A stretch of DNA of 64,000 nt from Planctomycetota bacterium (lineage in GTDB: Bacteria; Planctomycetota; MHYJ01; JACPRB01), in NCBI GenBank assembly GCA_016190175.1, contig JACPRC010000147.1, positions 1 to 64,000 on the forward strand, in the 5' to 3' direction. This document shows, piece after piece, positions 7,923 to 16,422 of this stretch. Made by a program: the position numbers and the translations under genes. The notes under the pieces were generated by a model. It was not told where the DNA came from. It ran no database searches and saw nothing but the letters and a program-made list of their open reading frames with translations. The stretch's first letter is position 1, and every line of letters starts with the position of its first letter.

Positions 7923-9022
7923 TCGCCTGTCTTCTCGCGCAGGACCCGGCGGAGGATTTCGCGCGGGCCGTCTCCGAGATGAAGGCGAAGCGATGGGAGG
8001 AGGGGCGCGCCATCCTGGACCGGCTCGTCCGCGCGCGGCCGGACGACCACGAGGCGCGCAACAACCTCGCGGTCTGTCTCATCAAGCTCCGCCGCTACGG
8101 CGAGGCGGAGTTCCACCTTCTGCGGGTTCTCCGGGCGGCGCCCGACAAGGCGGGGAGTCACTTGAACTTGGGCGTGGCTCGCCAGGGGAATTCGCAGACG
8201 GATCTGGCGTTGAAGGACACGGATCGGGCCGTCGACATGGGCAAGGCGCAGCGGCCGCCGACGCCGGACCAGACCGCGGCCGCGCTCTTCAATCGAGGGT
8301 GGCTCCTCGACGAGCTTGAGCGGTACGAGGACGCGGTCGCGGCCTACAAGGAGGCCCTCGGGCTGCGTCCCGAATATCCCCGCGCGTGGCTCGGACTGGC
8401 CGTCGCGTACGCGAAGATGGGACGGTACAAGGACGCCCGCGAGGCGCTTCGGGAGGCGAAGAGCCGGGAGCGGCTCGATCCCGAGATCGCCCCGCTGATC
8501 GAGCGGAACGGAATCGTCATCGCGGAGATCGAGACGGAGATCGCCCCCGCTCCGTCCCGAATCGCGATTCCGTCGCCTGATCCGGCCCCCGCGGCCGCCC
8601 CGCGCCGCACGTTCTTCGCCGACGGGATGATCGGCGTGACGGGACTGTGGGATCGATCGAGGGGCTGGTCCGTCTTCGGATACGCGCTGCTCCACTGCGT
8701 GCTCCTGGGCGCGGCGCTGGCGCTGCTCGGGTCGCGGCAGCGCGGCGCCTCCGCGCTCTTCGGGGGCGCGGCCGTCCTGCTATTCCTGACGAGCTGGGGG
8801 TTCGCGGGTTGGGGCAAGTGGGGCGGGCTGCTCCTCGCGGCGGCGGTCAGCGTCGCGGCGGCGGAGCTGATGCGGGCGCGCGCGAGGGCGGCGCCGGTCC
8901 CCGCGGCGCCCACCCACATCGCCTGGGAGTGCGCGGACTGCGGAAGGAAGCTGCGCGCGGCGGCGGAGATGGCGGGCAAGTCGATCCGGTGCCCGCAGTG
9001 CGGTTGCGTGAAGAGGTTGTAG
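7904..9022 (+). CDS. TPR membrane protein with C-terminal zinc ribbon
   Basis: A 372-residue protein and the last gene of the operon. A very short hydrophobic leader ends at ...CLLAQDP. TPR units occupy about 18-185 (pattern ARNNLAVCLIKLRRYGEAE and AALFNRGWLLDELERYEDA). Three hydrophobic segments follow at about 253-325. The last 40 residues hold a zinc ribbon, CADC...CPQC. The layout suggests a membrane scaffold or assembly factor; a link to peptide export or display is inferred only from overlap with the radical SAM gene. The operon ends here, 1 nt from the convergent VOC gene, with no space for a long terminator. Confidence 0.82.
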   Translation: MRSALLIACLLAQDPAEDFARAVSEMKAKRWEEGRAILDRLVRARPDDHEARNNLAVCLIKLRRYGEAEFHLLRVLRAAPDKAGSHLNLGVARQGNSQTDLALKDTDRAVDMGKAQRPPTPDQTAAALFNRGWLLDELERYEDAVAAYKEALGLRPEYPRAWLGLAVAYAKMGRYKDAREALREAKSRERLDPEIAPLIERNGIVIAEIETEIAPAPSRIAIPSPDPAPAAAPRRTFFADGMIGVTGLWDRSRGWSVFGYALLHCVLLGAALALLGSRQRGASALFGGAAVLLFLTSWGFAGWGKWGGLLLAAAVSVAAAELMRARARAAPVPAAPTHIAWECADCGRKLRAAAEMAGKSIRCPQCGCVKRL

Positions 9023-9023
9023 G

Positions 9024-9380
9024 CTACGTTCGGGACCAGAGCCCGACGCGGTTCCCGTTGGGGTCGCGGAAGATCGCGAAGAAGCCCCACTCGGGCCCCA
9101 CCTGGGTCTTCTCCTGGACGACCGACCCGCCCGCGGCGCGCACCTCGTCCAGCGTCGCAGGAATGTCCGCCACTTTGAGGTAGATGAGGATCCCGCCGTC
9201 GACCACCGGCTTCCTCGGATCCAGTCCGCCTTCGAGCGAGTTCTCGCCGGTGCGGAAGATGCGGTAGTCGCCCGAAGGCGCGACGGTCCATCCGAAGACC
9301 GCGTGGTAGAAAGTCCCGGCTTTCCCGAGATCGGGTGCGGGGATTTCGAGGTAGCAGATGGGGGCGGGCGCGTCAGCCAT
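9024..9380 (-). CDS. VOC (glyoxalase-fold) family protein
   Basis: A 118-residue single-domain protein of the vicinal oxygen chelate fold. It shows the typical opening ICYLEIPAPDLGKAGTFY, a central FGW and the closing motif FFAIFRDPNGNRVGLW. Members include glyoxalase I-like, bleomycin-resistance and dioxygenase-like proteins. The substrate is not predictable. It is convergent with the CxC operon, with a single base between the two stop codons. Confidence 0.88.
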   Translation of the reverse strand: MADAPAPICYLEIPAPDLGKAGTFYHAVFGWTVAPSGDYRIFRTGENSLEGGLDPRKPVVDGGILIYLKVADIPATLDEVRAAGGSVVQEKTQVGPEWGFFAIFRDPNGNRVGLWSRT

Positions 9381-9407
9381 TCCAGTCCTCCTCTCGTGCG
9401 TATGCGC

Positions 9408-9845
9408 TCATGCGGCGTTGCGCTGCGGGATGGGCCAGTTCGCGACCCCGGATATCATGAAGAGGTAGCCGCCCAGCGCGGCCATCGGGTGCAGAATCAC
9501 GACCGACCTCCCGGATTCCGGATCGAGCCCCAGCGACGTGATGCCGAGGTCGCGGCCGAACGCGAGGAGAAGGAGACTTGCGGCGACCATCAGGCCGGCC
9601 CACAGCGGCGTCGCGGTCCAGAGGCGGGAGACCGGGCGGAACCTCAGGACGAGGCCCGCCCCGAGGGAAAGAAGGACGGACAGCGCGCTTCCGATGGCGG
9701 CCATGAAGGGCATGAGAATCATGGAAAGAGGTCCGTCGTAGAACTGCTCGATCCAGGCAACCATATAGACCGCCCAGGCGAGCCAGAACGCCAGCGCGAC
9801 CGAGATGGAGCGCCACAGCAGATTCCACCAGGGATCGCCGCGCAT
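9408..9845 (-). CDS. Four-helix integral membrane protein, unknown
   Basis: A 145-residue hydrophobic protein with about four transmembrane helices, opening MRGDPWWNLLWRS and with a central loop SRLWTATPLW. The start was chosen because a TAGGAT box ends 7 nt upstream, matching other gene starts here; an upstream in-frame extension would add a polar, unlikely N-terminus. No family recognised. Confidence 0.65.
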   Translation of the reverse strand: MRGDPWWNLLWRSISVALAFWLAWAVYMVAWIEQFYDGPLSMILMPFMAAIGSALSVLLSLGAGLVLRFRPVSRLWTATPLWAGLMVAASLLLLAFGRDLGITSLGLDPESGRSVVILHPMAALGGYLFMISGVANWPIPQRNAA

Positions 9846-9852
9846 CGACGCC

Positions 9853-9858
9853 ATCCTA
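9853..9858 (-). promoter_or_regulatory. -10 box of the membrane protein gene
   Basis: TAGGAT on the minus strand, 7 nt from the ATG at 9845. It predicts a leaderless transcript and decides the start codon. Confidence 0.45.
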
Positions 9859-9974
9859 CTGCATGACGGGCAAGATGTCGCCGCTTCCGGAGACCCGATT
9901 GGAGGAAGGCACGAATAAGGGCTTGTCCTGCGTAGCGCCACTGCCCGAGCGAAGCGAGGATGCGCGAAGCAGGA

Positions 9975-10049
9975 TCGGGGCGGCGGGATTTGAACCCACG
10001 ACCTCTTGGTCCCGAACCAAGCGCTCTAGCCAGACTGAGCCACGCCCCG
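9975..10049 (-). tRNA. tRNA-Pro (anticodon CGG)
   Basis: The minus strand folds as a full cloverleaf. Acceptor arms CGGGGCG and CGCCCCG pair over seven bases, the D arm is GCTC...GAGC, and the anticodon stem CTTGG/CCAAG carries loop TTCGGGA with anticodon CGG. The T arm contains the GGTTCAAATCC core. Discriminator base is A at 9975. No CCA is encoded. Confidence 0.95.
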
Positions 10050-10126
10050 GTGCCGAGGGAGCCGGATTATAGGCCCGCAGTCGCAGGACTGCAAGCGATA
10101 GTCGGCGTCCGCGAGGGCCTTCGGCA

Positions 10127-10186
10127 ATCAGCCGTCAGCCTTCAGCCCCCCCGCTGATGGCTGAAGGCTGATACCTGACGGCTGAA
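10127..10186. repeat. Inverted heptamer repeat arms
   Basis: CAGCC-type heptamers run one way (10129-10146) and their complements run back (10153-10186), separated by a run of C. The pair can form a long imperfect hairpin just after the candidate small RNA terminator. Confidence 0.8.
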
Positions 10187-10360
10187 ATAAAACCGCCCAG
10201 AAGTACCTGCGCGGGAGAGGTGTCAGCGTACTCTGGGCGGACAGCTGGGGTGGGGTATAGGCTAAGAAATCCCGGCGACGTCCCCTTTCCGGCACGCGGC
10301 GGGGAGAGCCTCAAGGACCGCGAGCTTCCCTCTCCCCTCCATTCCCGTGCCCCTCTCTAC
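10186..10360 (-). ncRNA. Candidate structured small RNA of about 175 nt
   Basis: The 406-nt gap between the tRNA and serA holds no plausible gene, but it has a complete transcription unit on the minus strand. A promoter at 10367-10394 is followed by a nested hairpin in which GGCACG pairs with CGTGCC (10346-10351 / 10291-10296) and GGGGAGAG pairs with CTCTCCCC (10330-10337 / 10301-10308). An unpaired stretch follows, then an intrinsic terminator at 10193-10240. Size and layout are compatible with 6S RNA, but I cannot match the 6S consensus bubble, and the SRP-RNA core motif is absent. The function is unknown. Confidence 0.55.
10193..10240 (-). terminator. Intrinsic terminator of the small RNA
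   Basis: A stem of 13 paired bases with one bulged A (CCGCCCAGAAGTAC at 10193-10206 against GTACTCTGGGCGG at 10228-10240) is followed on the minus strand by TTTTATTT. This is a textbook rho-independent terminator for minus-strand transcription. Confidence 0.75.
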
Positions 10361-10366
10361 GCCAGA

Positions 10367-10394
10367 AGTATAAACTACGAATTGTATTTGTCAA
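10367..10394 (-). promoter_or_regulatory. Sigma70-type promoter for the small RNA
   Basis: On the minus strand a consensus -35 TTGACA (10389-10394) and a -10 TATACT (10367-10372) are separated by 16 nt, in an AT-rich island. It is the best consensus promoter in the window. It points away from serA and into the structured stretch. Confidence 0.7.
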
Positions 10395-10455
10395 CATATC
10401 TTTGACATTTGTGGAAAGTCGGAGGGAGGCGGAGTCCGGAGGCAAGAGCCGGCGG

Positions 10456-12033
10456 CTACGAAAGGACGACGCTGCGGATGTCGAGCGGCTGCACCGACTT
10501 GCGGATCTCCTCCAGCGCGGCGGCCGTCGCGGCGTCGTCGAGCGTGAGGAGGATCGCCGCCTGCTGGCCGCGCCCCGTCCGCCCCACCTCCATCCGCGCG
10601 ATGTTGATCCCGTGGTTCCCCAGGATCGTGCCGACCTTGCCCACGACGCCCGGCACGTCGGGATATTGAATGAAGAGCATGTACTTCGACGGACGCAGGT
10701 CGATGTCCAGCGTGTTGATCTGCGTGATCCGCGGCTCCTTGCCCTCGAAGAGCGTCCCGGCGACCAGCCGCCCTCCGCGGTCCGTCTCCACGCGCACGAT
10801 CATCTGGCTCTTGTAGTTCCGCGCGTCCTTGCGGCGCTCCTCGGCCACGGAGACGCCCCGCTCCTTCGCCGTGAGCCGGGCGTTGACCACGGTCACCTCG
10901 TCCCCGAGGGCGGGGTGCAGCACCCCCTTGACCGCCGCCTGCGTGACTGCGTCCACGTCGAATCCCGCGATCTGCCCCATGTACGTGATCTCGACGCCGC
11001 GGACCCCGCCGTCGGAGAGCTGCACGGCCATCGACCCGAGATCCTCCGCGAGCCGCACGTAGAGCGCGATCGACGGGTCGCCGATCGACGCCAGGTTCGT
11101 CGCGTTGCGGACGACGCCGCTGCGGAAATAGTCGACGAACTGATGTGCGATGTCGATCGCCACCTGGAGCTGGGCCTCCTGCGTCGACGCCGCGAGGTGC
11201 GGAGTCAGCGTGACCTTCTCGTTGCCCAGGAGCGGCAGGTCCTTCGGCGGCGGCTCGTTCTCGAAGACGTCGAGAGCCGCGCCCGCGATCTGGCCCGACA
11301 GGAGCGCCTCGTGCAGCGCCTTCTCGTCCACGATCCCGCCGCGCGACGTGTTCACGAGACGCGCCGTCTTCTTCATCCTCGCGAATTCTCCCGCCCCGAA
11401 CATCCCCTTCGTGCGCTCGTTCAGCGGGACGTGGATCGTGACGAAGTCCGCCTCCGCGAGGAGTTTGTCGAACTCGAGGAGCTGGACGCCGAGAACCTCC
11501 GCGCGCTCGCGGACCAGGAGCGGATCGTACGCGACGACGCGCATGTGGAACGCCTTCCCGTACGCCGCCATGCAGCCCCCGATCTTCCCGAGTCCGACGA
11601 TCCCCAGCGTCTTGCCCTCGAGCTGCACGCCCGTGTGGGTCGACCGCTCCCATCGTCCCGCGCGCATGGACGCGTCCGCGCGCGCGACGTTCCGCGCGTT
11701 CGCCAGGAGGAGCGCCAGCGCGTGCTCCGCCGCCGCGGTGACGTTGCCCAGCGGCGCGTTCATCACGATGATCCCGCGCCGCGTGGCCGCCTCCTGGTCG
11801 ATGTTGTCCACGCCGATCCCCGCGCGGCCGACGATCTTGAGGCTCCGTCCCGCCTCGACGATCTCCTTCGTCACCTTGACGGCGCTGCGGACGATGAGCC
11901 CCTCGTACGGCGCGACCGCGAGCTTCAGATCCTCCGGCTTCATCTTTCCGCGGTGATCGCATTCGATCCCCGCCTCCCGGAGGATCCGGGCGCAATCCTC
12001 GGCGACTTCGTCGGCGATCAGGACTTTCGGCAT
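10456..12033 (-). CDS. serA: D-3-phosphoglycerate dehydrogenase
   Basis: A 525-residue enzyme that oxidises 3-phosphoglycerate with NAD+ in the first step of serine synthesis. The nucleotide-binding loop is G147-L-G-K-I-G152. Catalytic residues fit Arg231 (NTSRGG), Glu260 (DVFENEP) and His279 (LTPHLAAST). Residues from about 320 form the intervening domain, and a C-terminal ACT domain (about 450-525) should bind serine for feedback control. Length matches the long class found in Bacillus and mycobacteria. It is followed downstream by the small RNA region; the gene upstream ends 13 nt away. Confidence 0.96.
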   Translation of the reverse strand: MPKVLIADEVAEDCARILREAGIECDHRGKMKPEDLKLAVAPYEGLIVRSAVKVTKEIVEAGRSLKIVGRAGIGVDNIDQEAATRRGIIVMNAPLGNVTAAAEHALALLLANARNVARADASMRAGRWERSTHTGVQLEGKTLGIVGLGKIGGCMAAYGKAFHMRVVAYDPLLVRERAEVLGVQLLEFDKLLAEADFVTIHVPLNERTKGMFGAGEFARMKKTARLVNTSRGGIVDEKALHEALLSGQIAGAALDVFENEPPPKDLPLLGNEKVTLTPHLAASTQEAQLQVAIDIAHQFVDYFRSGVVRNATNLASIGDPSIALYVRLAEDLGSMAVQLSDGGVRGVEITYMGQIAGFDVDAVTQAAVKGVLHPALGDEVTVVNARLTAKERGVSVAEERRKDARNYKSQMIVRVETDRGGRLVAGTLFEGKEPRITQINTLDIDLRPSKYMLFIQYPDVPGVVGKVGTILGNHGINIARMEVGRTGRGQQAAILLTLDDAATAAALEEIRKSVQPLDIRSVVLS

Positions 12034-12046
12034 GGCCCGGTGCGCC

Positions 12047-13423
12047 TCACTTTCTCACGGGCGTGACCTCGACCTTCACGGGCTGCCCGTACAGATCCGT
12101 GATCCTCGCGCAGAACCGCCACTGGTCCGCGTTGTTCTCCACCTTCACGACGAGCAGGTTGCGCCCCTCCCGGAGCGGCATCCGGATGCAGTGGCGATCC
12201 GCCTCGAGCCCGCGGTGCTCGTGCTCGAAGTGCACCGTCTGCCCGTTCAGGAGGACCTTCGCGCTCGCGTCCTCCCCGAGGAAGAGCTTCACCCACTGGC
12301 GCTTCTTCGAGTAGACGTGCGTCGCCGCGTAGTAGATCCCGCGCGGGTTCCCCTTCGCGTGCGCCAGCAGGTCCACGACGTCCGTCCGGCTCTGCGCCAG
12401 TTCCCATCCCCGCAGGTCGAGATCGTCGCTCCCTTCCGCGACCAGCTCCGCCGACAGCCCGCGGTCCTCCCGGTTCTCGAAACGCGGCGAGAGGAGCCAG
12501 GTGCGGATGAACGGCGCCTGCGGCCGGCAGACGACCTCGCGCCACATCTGGGACGTGAAGTGGTCCTCCGCGTAGTGGCGGCGCCACGGGATCTCGTCCG
12601 CGCCCTCGACCTTCGGGCCGCCGTAGCAGGCGTCGTTCCTCATCTGGTTCGCGTCCGGAGCCCACACGACGTCCGGAAGGCCCGCGCGGCGGCGGACGAG
12701 CTGCACCGCATCCCACAGCCAGACCAGGAACTCCCATCCCCCCACGCCGGAATTCGATTCGGCCGCCTGGGCGCTCCACAGGAAGTTCGCATAGAGCATC
12801 CCCCGGAAGTTCGGCTCCGCGCGGAGCTGCCGATCCACGGGGAGTCCCTCCGCGACCAGGAGGTAGACCAGCACCAGGTCGAAATCGCCGTCCTTCAGCC
12901 TGGCGAGGCGGTTGCGCTCCAGGTCGTCGGGGTGCAGCCAGACGCCGGCGTCCGCCGGCGTGAGCGAGCGCACCTCCTCCTCGAGCGACACGACCTTGCC
13001 GTCGATCTTGACCATGCCGCGGGTCGATTCCCACACCGCGCGCTGGAACGCCTCGAACCCCTTCTGCACGTTGCGGGCGGTCGCGTCGGTCACGCGGTAC
13101 CGGCAGACCTTCTGGTCGGCCGTCCGGTAGTTGACGTTGCGCGGCAGGAGCGCGAGGACTCGCCACCGGCCCGCCTTCGCCTCGTCCGCGTTCGGCGGGA
13201 TCCTCTCATGGAGCCGGTGCAGCCGCCTGCGTGCCTCGATGCGCTCGTCGTTCGTCGCCCGGCAGGCGTCGAAGACCCGCTCGTAGCGGTAGAGCGCATC
13301 GGTCAGGCTGTCGGGGTCCTTTTCGAGGAAGGCGCCGGCCCGGAGGTGAAAAGCGGCGCGCGTCTCGTCCTCCTCCGCGGGGTCCTGGAGGAGGAGCAGG
13401 AGAACGGCGAAGGCGCCGGTCAT
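12047..13423 (-). CDS. Secreted protein of unknown function
   Basis: A 458-residue protein with a very short hydrophobic leader ending ...LLLLLQDP. No catalytic motif is recognised. The middle is rich in Trp and acidic residues (about 170-300). The final 120 residues alternate in a beta-sandwich-like pattern (KVLLNGQTVHFEHEH, NLLVVKVENNADQWRF), resembling carbohydrate- or ligand-binding sandwich domains. It lies 3 nt from the efp stop and 13 nt from the serA start, so it may be co-transcribed with both. Confidence 0.7.
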   Translation of the reverse strand: MTGAFAVLLLLLQDPAEEDETRAAFHLRAGAFLEKDPDSLTDALYRYERVFDACRATNDERIEARRRLHRLHERIPPNADEAKAGRWRVLALLPRNVNYRTADQKVCRYRVTDATARNVQKGFEAFQRAVWESTRGMVKIDGKVVSLEEEVRSLTPADAGVWLHPDDLERNRLARLKDGDFDLVLVYLLVAEGLPVDRQLRAEPNFRGMLYANFLWSAQAAESNSGVGGWEFLVWLWDAVQLVRRRAGLPDVVWAPDANQMRNDACYGGPKVEGADEIPWRRHYAEDHFTSQMWREVVCRPQAPFIRTWLLSPRFENREDRGLSAELVAEGSDDLDLRGWELAQSRTDVVDLLAHAKGNPRGIYYAATHVYSKKRQWVKLFLGEDASAKVLLNGQTVHFEHEHRGLEADRHCIRMPLREGRNLLVVKVENNADQWRFCARITDLYGQPVKVEVTPVRK

Positions 13424-13426
13424 CCG

Positions 13427-13993
13427 TCACTTCACCGAAACGCGGTCCAGGTATTTGCCCTCGCGCGTGTCCACGCGGATGACAGCGCCGTTCTCGATGA
13501 ACGGCGGGACCTGCACCACGGCGCCTGTCTCGAGCTTCGCGGCCTTGTAGACGTTCGTGATCGTCGCCCCCTTGAGGCCCGGCTCCGTCTCGACGACCTT
13601 CAGCTCGACGGCCGCAGGCAGCTCGACGCCGATGACGCGCCCCTCGTAGACCTCGACCTTGCAGAGGATATTCTCCTTGAGCCATTGAGCGTCCTCGCCC
13701 AGGAGCTCCTTGTGGATCGAGATCTGCTCGCAGCTCTCCTGGTTCATGAAGACGTACGTCTCCCCGTCCTGGTACAGATACTCCATTTCGGACGTGTCGA
13801 TGAAGGCCTGCTCCAGCTTGTCGCTCGAGGAGAAGCGTTGCTCGATCGCCGCGCCGCTCGTGAGATTGCGCATCTTGATCTGGATCACGGCGCGCAGGTT
13901 GCCCGGGGTGTGGTGGTAGACGTTCATCACGAACCAGAGATGGTCCTCGTAGCGGACGACCATGCCCTTGCGGACCTCGGTTGCGCCGATCAT
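13427..13993 (-). CDS. efp: Elongation factor P
   Basis: A 188-residue EF-P with its three expected domains; it rescues ribosomes stalled at polyproline. The loop that enters the peptidyl-transferase centre reads H28-T-P-G-N32-L-R-A. The position normally occupied by modified Lys or Arg is Asn32, with Arg34 nearby. No EpmA, EpmB, EarP or YmfI-like gene is in this window. A GGAGG site precedes the ATG. Its 3' end abuts the secreted protein gene. Confidence 0.95.
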   Translation of the reverse strand: MIGATEVRKGMVVRYEDHLWFVMNVYHHTPGNLRAVIQIKMRNLTSGAAIEQRFSSSDKLEQAFIDTSEMEYLYQDGETYVFMNQESCEQISIHKELLGEDAQWLKENILCKVEVYEGRVIGVELPAAVELKVVETEPGLKGATITNVYKAAKLETGAVVQVPPFIENGAVIRVDTREGKYLDRVSVK

Positions 13994-14064
13994 CGCGAGA
14001 CCTCCATCGTGGGGGCCGGTAGCCTAGCGGGAGAGCCGCAGGAAGTCAAGGCGCAGGGAAGCCC

Positions 14065-14145
14065 TGCAGTCAGCTTTCAGCGTTCAGCCGTCAGCCGTGC
14101 GACCTCTTGCGGCTGAGGGCTGATGGCTGACTGCTGATCGCTCCT
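14065..14145. repeat. Inverted heptamer repeat arms
   Basis: Forward TCAGCC-type units (14070-14097) and reverse GGCTGA-type units (14110-14140) flank a short centre. The array lies between the efp start and the 3' end of the Yip1-like gene. Confidence 0.8.
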
Positions 14146-14771
14146 CAATTCAGCCCGAAGACCCACAGGACCGCGCGCCAGTGCTTCCACGGCCGGGTCG
14201 TACCCGACATGAAGCCCATGAAGAAGAGCCCCATCGCGATCCCCGCCGCGCGCGCGACGAGTTCCACGGTCGCCGCCCACCACCACCGCAGCCCGTAGAC
14301 ACGCCGCAGATTGACCGTCTCGACGGCGCCCTGCCAGAGCGCCGTCGCGGCCAGCCCGATCGCCATCGCGCGCTTCACCTTCCAGAGCCCGAGCACGCCC
14401 GCCTCGTACACCGCCGCCCCCAGGAGGCTGAACATCCCCGAAATCGCGAACGTGGAGAGCAGCAGCGGGAAGATCAGCCGCCGACGCTGGAGAACGTCCG
14501 ACAGGATGTCCGCGAGGACGACGTAGAGGAACGTCCCGATCAGGAGCGCCGACGCGATGACCGCGAGGCCGGCCAGAAACGTCCCCTCCGGGATCCGCTC
14601 CCAGACCCGGTGCGCCGCATAGAGACAGAAGAGCAGCGACGAGAGGAGGAAGAAGATCCCGAACGCGGGGAGGTTCCGGGCGCCCGCGAGCGACCGGTGC
14701 ATCTCGTCCGCGGCCCGCATCGGCCGGAACGGCAGCCGCGCGACCGTGGACCAGCCGGGCAGACTAGGCAT
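14145..14771 (-). CDS. Yip1-like multi-pass membrane protein
   Basis: A 208-residue protein with five or six hydrophobic helices and an interfacial N-terminus (MPSLPGWSTVARLPFRP). The helix-loop layout and the short polar linkers (DVLQRRRLIFP, ETVNLRRVYG) resemble Yip1-domain proteins, but this is a pattern judgement only. An in-frame ATG at 14792 would start inside a small tandem repeat, so the inner ATG is preferred. Confidence 0.6.
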   Translation of the reverse strand: MPSLPGWSTVARLPFRPMRAADEMHRSLAGARNLPAFGIFFLLSSLLFCLYAAHRVWERIPEGTFLAGLAVIASALLIGTFLYVVLADILSDVLQRRRLIFPLLLSTFAISGMFSLLGAAVYEAGVLGLWKVKRAMAIGLAATALWQGAVETVNLRRVYGLRWWWAATVELVARAAGIAMGLFFMGFMSGTTRPWKHWRAVLWVFGLN

Positions 14772-14879
14772 TAGACCATAGGCAATAGGCAATCGAGCCT
14801 TGGCGCGCGAGCGTAGTCACTCTTGCCGATGGTCCCCCGATCGCTCTGCGCGCTGGTCGCACCGAGGTCTGCCGCTGTT

Positions 14880-16385
14880 CTATTTCCCTGACAGACGTCT
14901 TCTTGCGCCACTCACTTGCCTGAGTTCGTCCTCATAGCGGCTTCGCTCTGGGCTGCCCTCTCGAAGGCCGGCAAGTGTCGCCGTCAAGACGCGCTCAGCG
15001 TATTCGAGGAGTCCAAGGCGTTCGGCTGTCGAACCGGGGTAGCCTTCAGATGTAGCTTGCCTAGCCAGCCCAAGAGCAGCACTTTCGGTAACTCGCGAAT
15101 CAGGGTCCTCGCACAAGGCTCGAAGTACCTGCACTCGCGCATCTGTCACTCTCTCCACGGGTGACGGATAGCTGAGAAGCGAAGCTGTTCGCACCTTCAC
15201 TGATGCGTCTCCCTCTTGGTTGAGAATCTGGATCCCTAGGCGAGGCGCATTATCAATCTCCATTGAAACGACGTCACTGTAGAACTTCGCAATCTCGATC
15301 CCAGCCGGATTGGACTGCCGTAGTTTCTGCAAGTAGGTCATATAGTTACCATTTGTGACAAAAGCGGCGACTGCTTCGGGGGCCTTACCGCGCAGAAGTG
15401 CAAAGATCCACTGACAGAGTTCAGAGTCGCTATCCGTGGCCATCACTCCCAGCAGTTGATCTGCCCAGCCGGGCGGACGAGTGGAGGTCATGACAATGAC
15501 CCCTGTATCGCGAAGGGATCTCGGTGCTCCGGGGTCCATTACAAGCTCACACGCCAAGTCCACGTTGGGCACTCGGGTCTCTTCTTTGGCCAACAAGGAG
15601 AACAAGGTGCCTCTTATTCTCTCGTTGGAGCCTCTGCGCACGATGTCTCGTGCCCGATCTTGGAATTCGTTTGAATCGAGCACACCCAAGCAATTCCAGA
15701 ACACCAGACCGGTGGAGAGATTCAGTCCATTGTTCGCATCACTAGACGGCCTGAATCGCCCGTCGTAGAGTCCACCCGTTCGCTGAAGGACATCGATCCA
15801 GAATGCAGCTTGCGCCTTGCCGTTTGAATCCACAAGAGCGCCAGTCGGTGACTTCTCGAGCGGAACTACTGGGTTCATGATCGCAGATAATACTGCTGCT
15901 AGTACGAGGCGTTCGTCGGCATGATGGAGGAGTTCCAGACCAACACTAGGCGATGCACTGCGCCAGCCTCCAAGCAAGATCAGGGCAAGGAACCTCGCGG
16001 GTCCTTGAGTCTCCTCGTCCAGTGCCAGCCTATTCAGACTCTCTAGGAGCGCCACCCTGTCTGCGGACACCATCATCTCATGATGGAGCGATTGGAGCAA
16101 TTCGACGAGCGTGTCACCCGAGGCGCGATCTTCCAAGACGTCGAGCACGCGCCTAGCTAGTGCTTGAGCTGCCGAATGCCCTGAAAGTGATGGGCCAGTA
16201 CCGCCACCTTGCCTATGAGCGTCGGTGGTTGCTGCCGTCCCCTCGGACGGCGGCCTAGCCTGCGGCACTGTTTGGCGTCCGAGGGGATCTCTCCGACCGG
16301 CGGGAGCCAGGACCGCCAGTACAAGGGCGACTAGAGGAATGCCCAAGAGCGCTGCTCGGATGTGCCACCCAAGAGCGCGTCCCAC
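14880..16385 (-). CDS. Unknown helical-repeat protein with N-terminal anchor
   Basis: A 501-residue protein. One hydrophobic segment (about 9-28) serves as signal or anchor, followed by a Gly/Pro/Ser-rich linker and a long helical region with leucine-rich stretches (LVELLQSLHH, RLVLAAVLSAIM, VRTASLLSY), which suggest HEAT-like repeats. The start is GTG with AGGTG upstream. Third-codon positions are far more A/T-rich than in neighbouring genes, which points to foreign origin or different selection. It lies 37 nt from the next gene, which has the same base bias. Confidence 0.65.
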   Translation of the reverse strand: MGRALGWHIRAALLGIPLVALVLAVLAPAGRRDPLGRQTVPQARPPSEGTAATTDAHRQGGGTGPSLSGHSAAQALARRVLDVLEDRASGDTLVELLQSLHHEMMVSADRVALLESLNRLALDEETQGPARFLALILLGGWRSASPSVGLELLHHADERLVLAAVLSAIMNPVVPLEKSPTGALVDSNGKAQAAFWIDVLQRTGGLYDGRFRPSSDANNGLNLSTGLVFWNCLGVLDSNEFQDRARDIVRRGSNERIRGTLFSLLAKEETRVPNVDLACELVMDPGAPRSLRDTGVIVMTSTRPPGWADQLLGVMATDSDSELCQWIFALLRGKAPEAVAAFVTNGNYMTYLQKLRQSNPAGIEIAKFYSDVVSMEIDNAPRLGIQILNQEGDASVKVRTASLLSYPSPVERVTDARVQVLRALCEDPDSRVTESAALGLARQATSEGYPGSTAERLGLLEYAERVLTATLAGLREGSPERSRYEDELRQVSGARRRLSGK

Positions 16386-16422
16386 TCACTCACCTGATGA
16401 CCAACTAGTGGCCAAGCGACGG

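Noticed and set aside
10402-12066. 554-codon plus-strand frame opposite serA
   Set aside because: It is a shadow of serA, whose minus-strand product is complete with all motifs.
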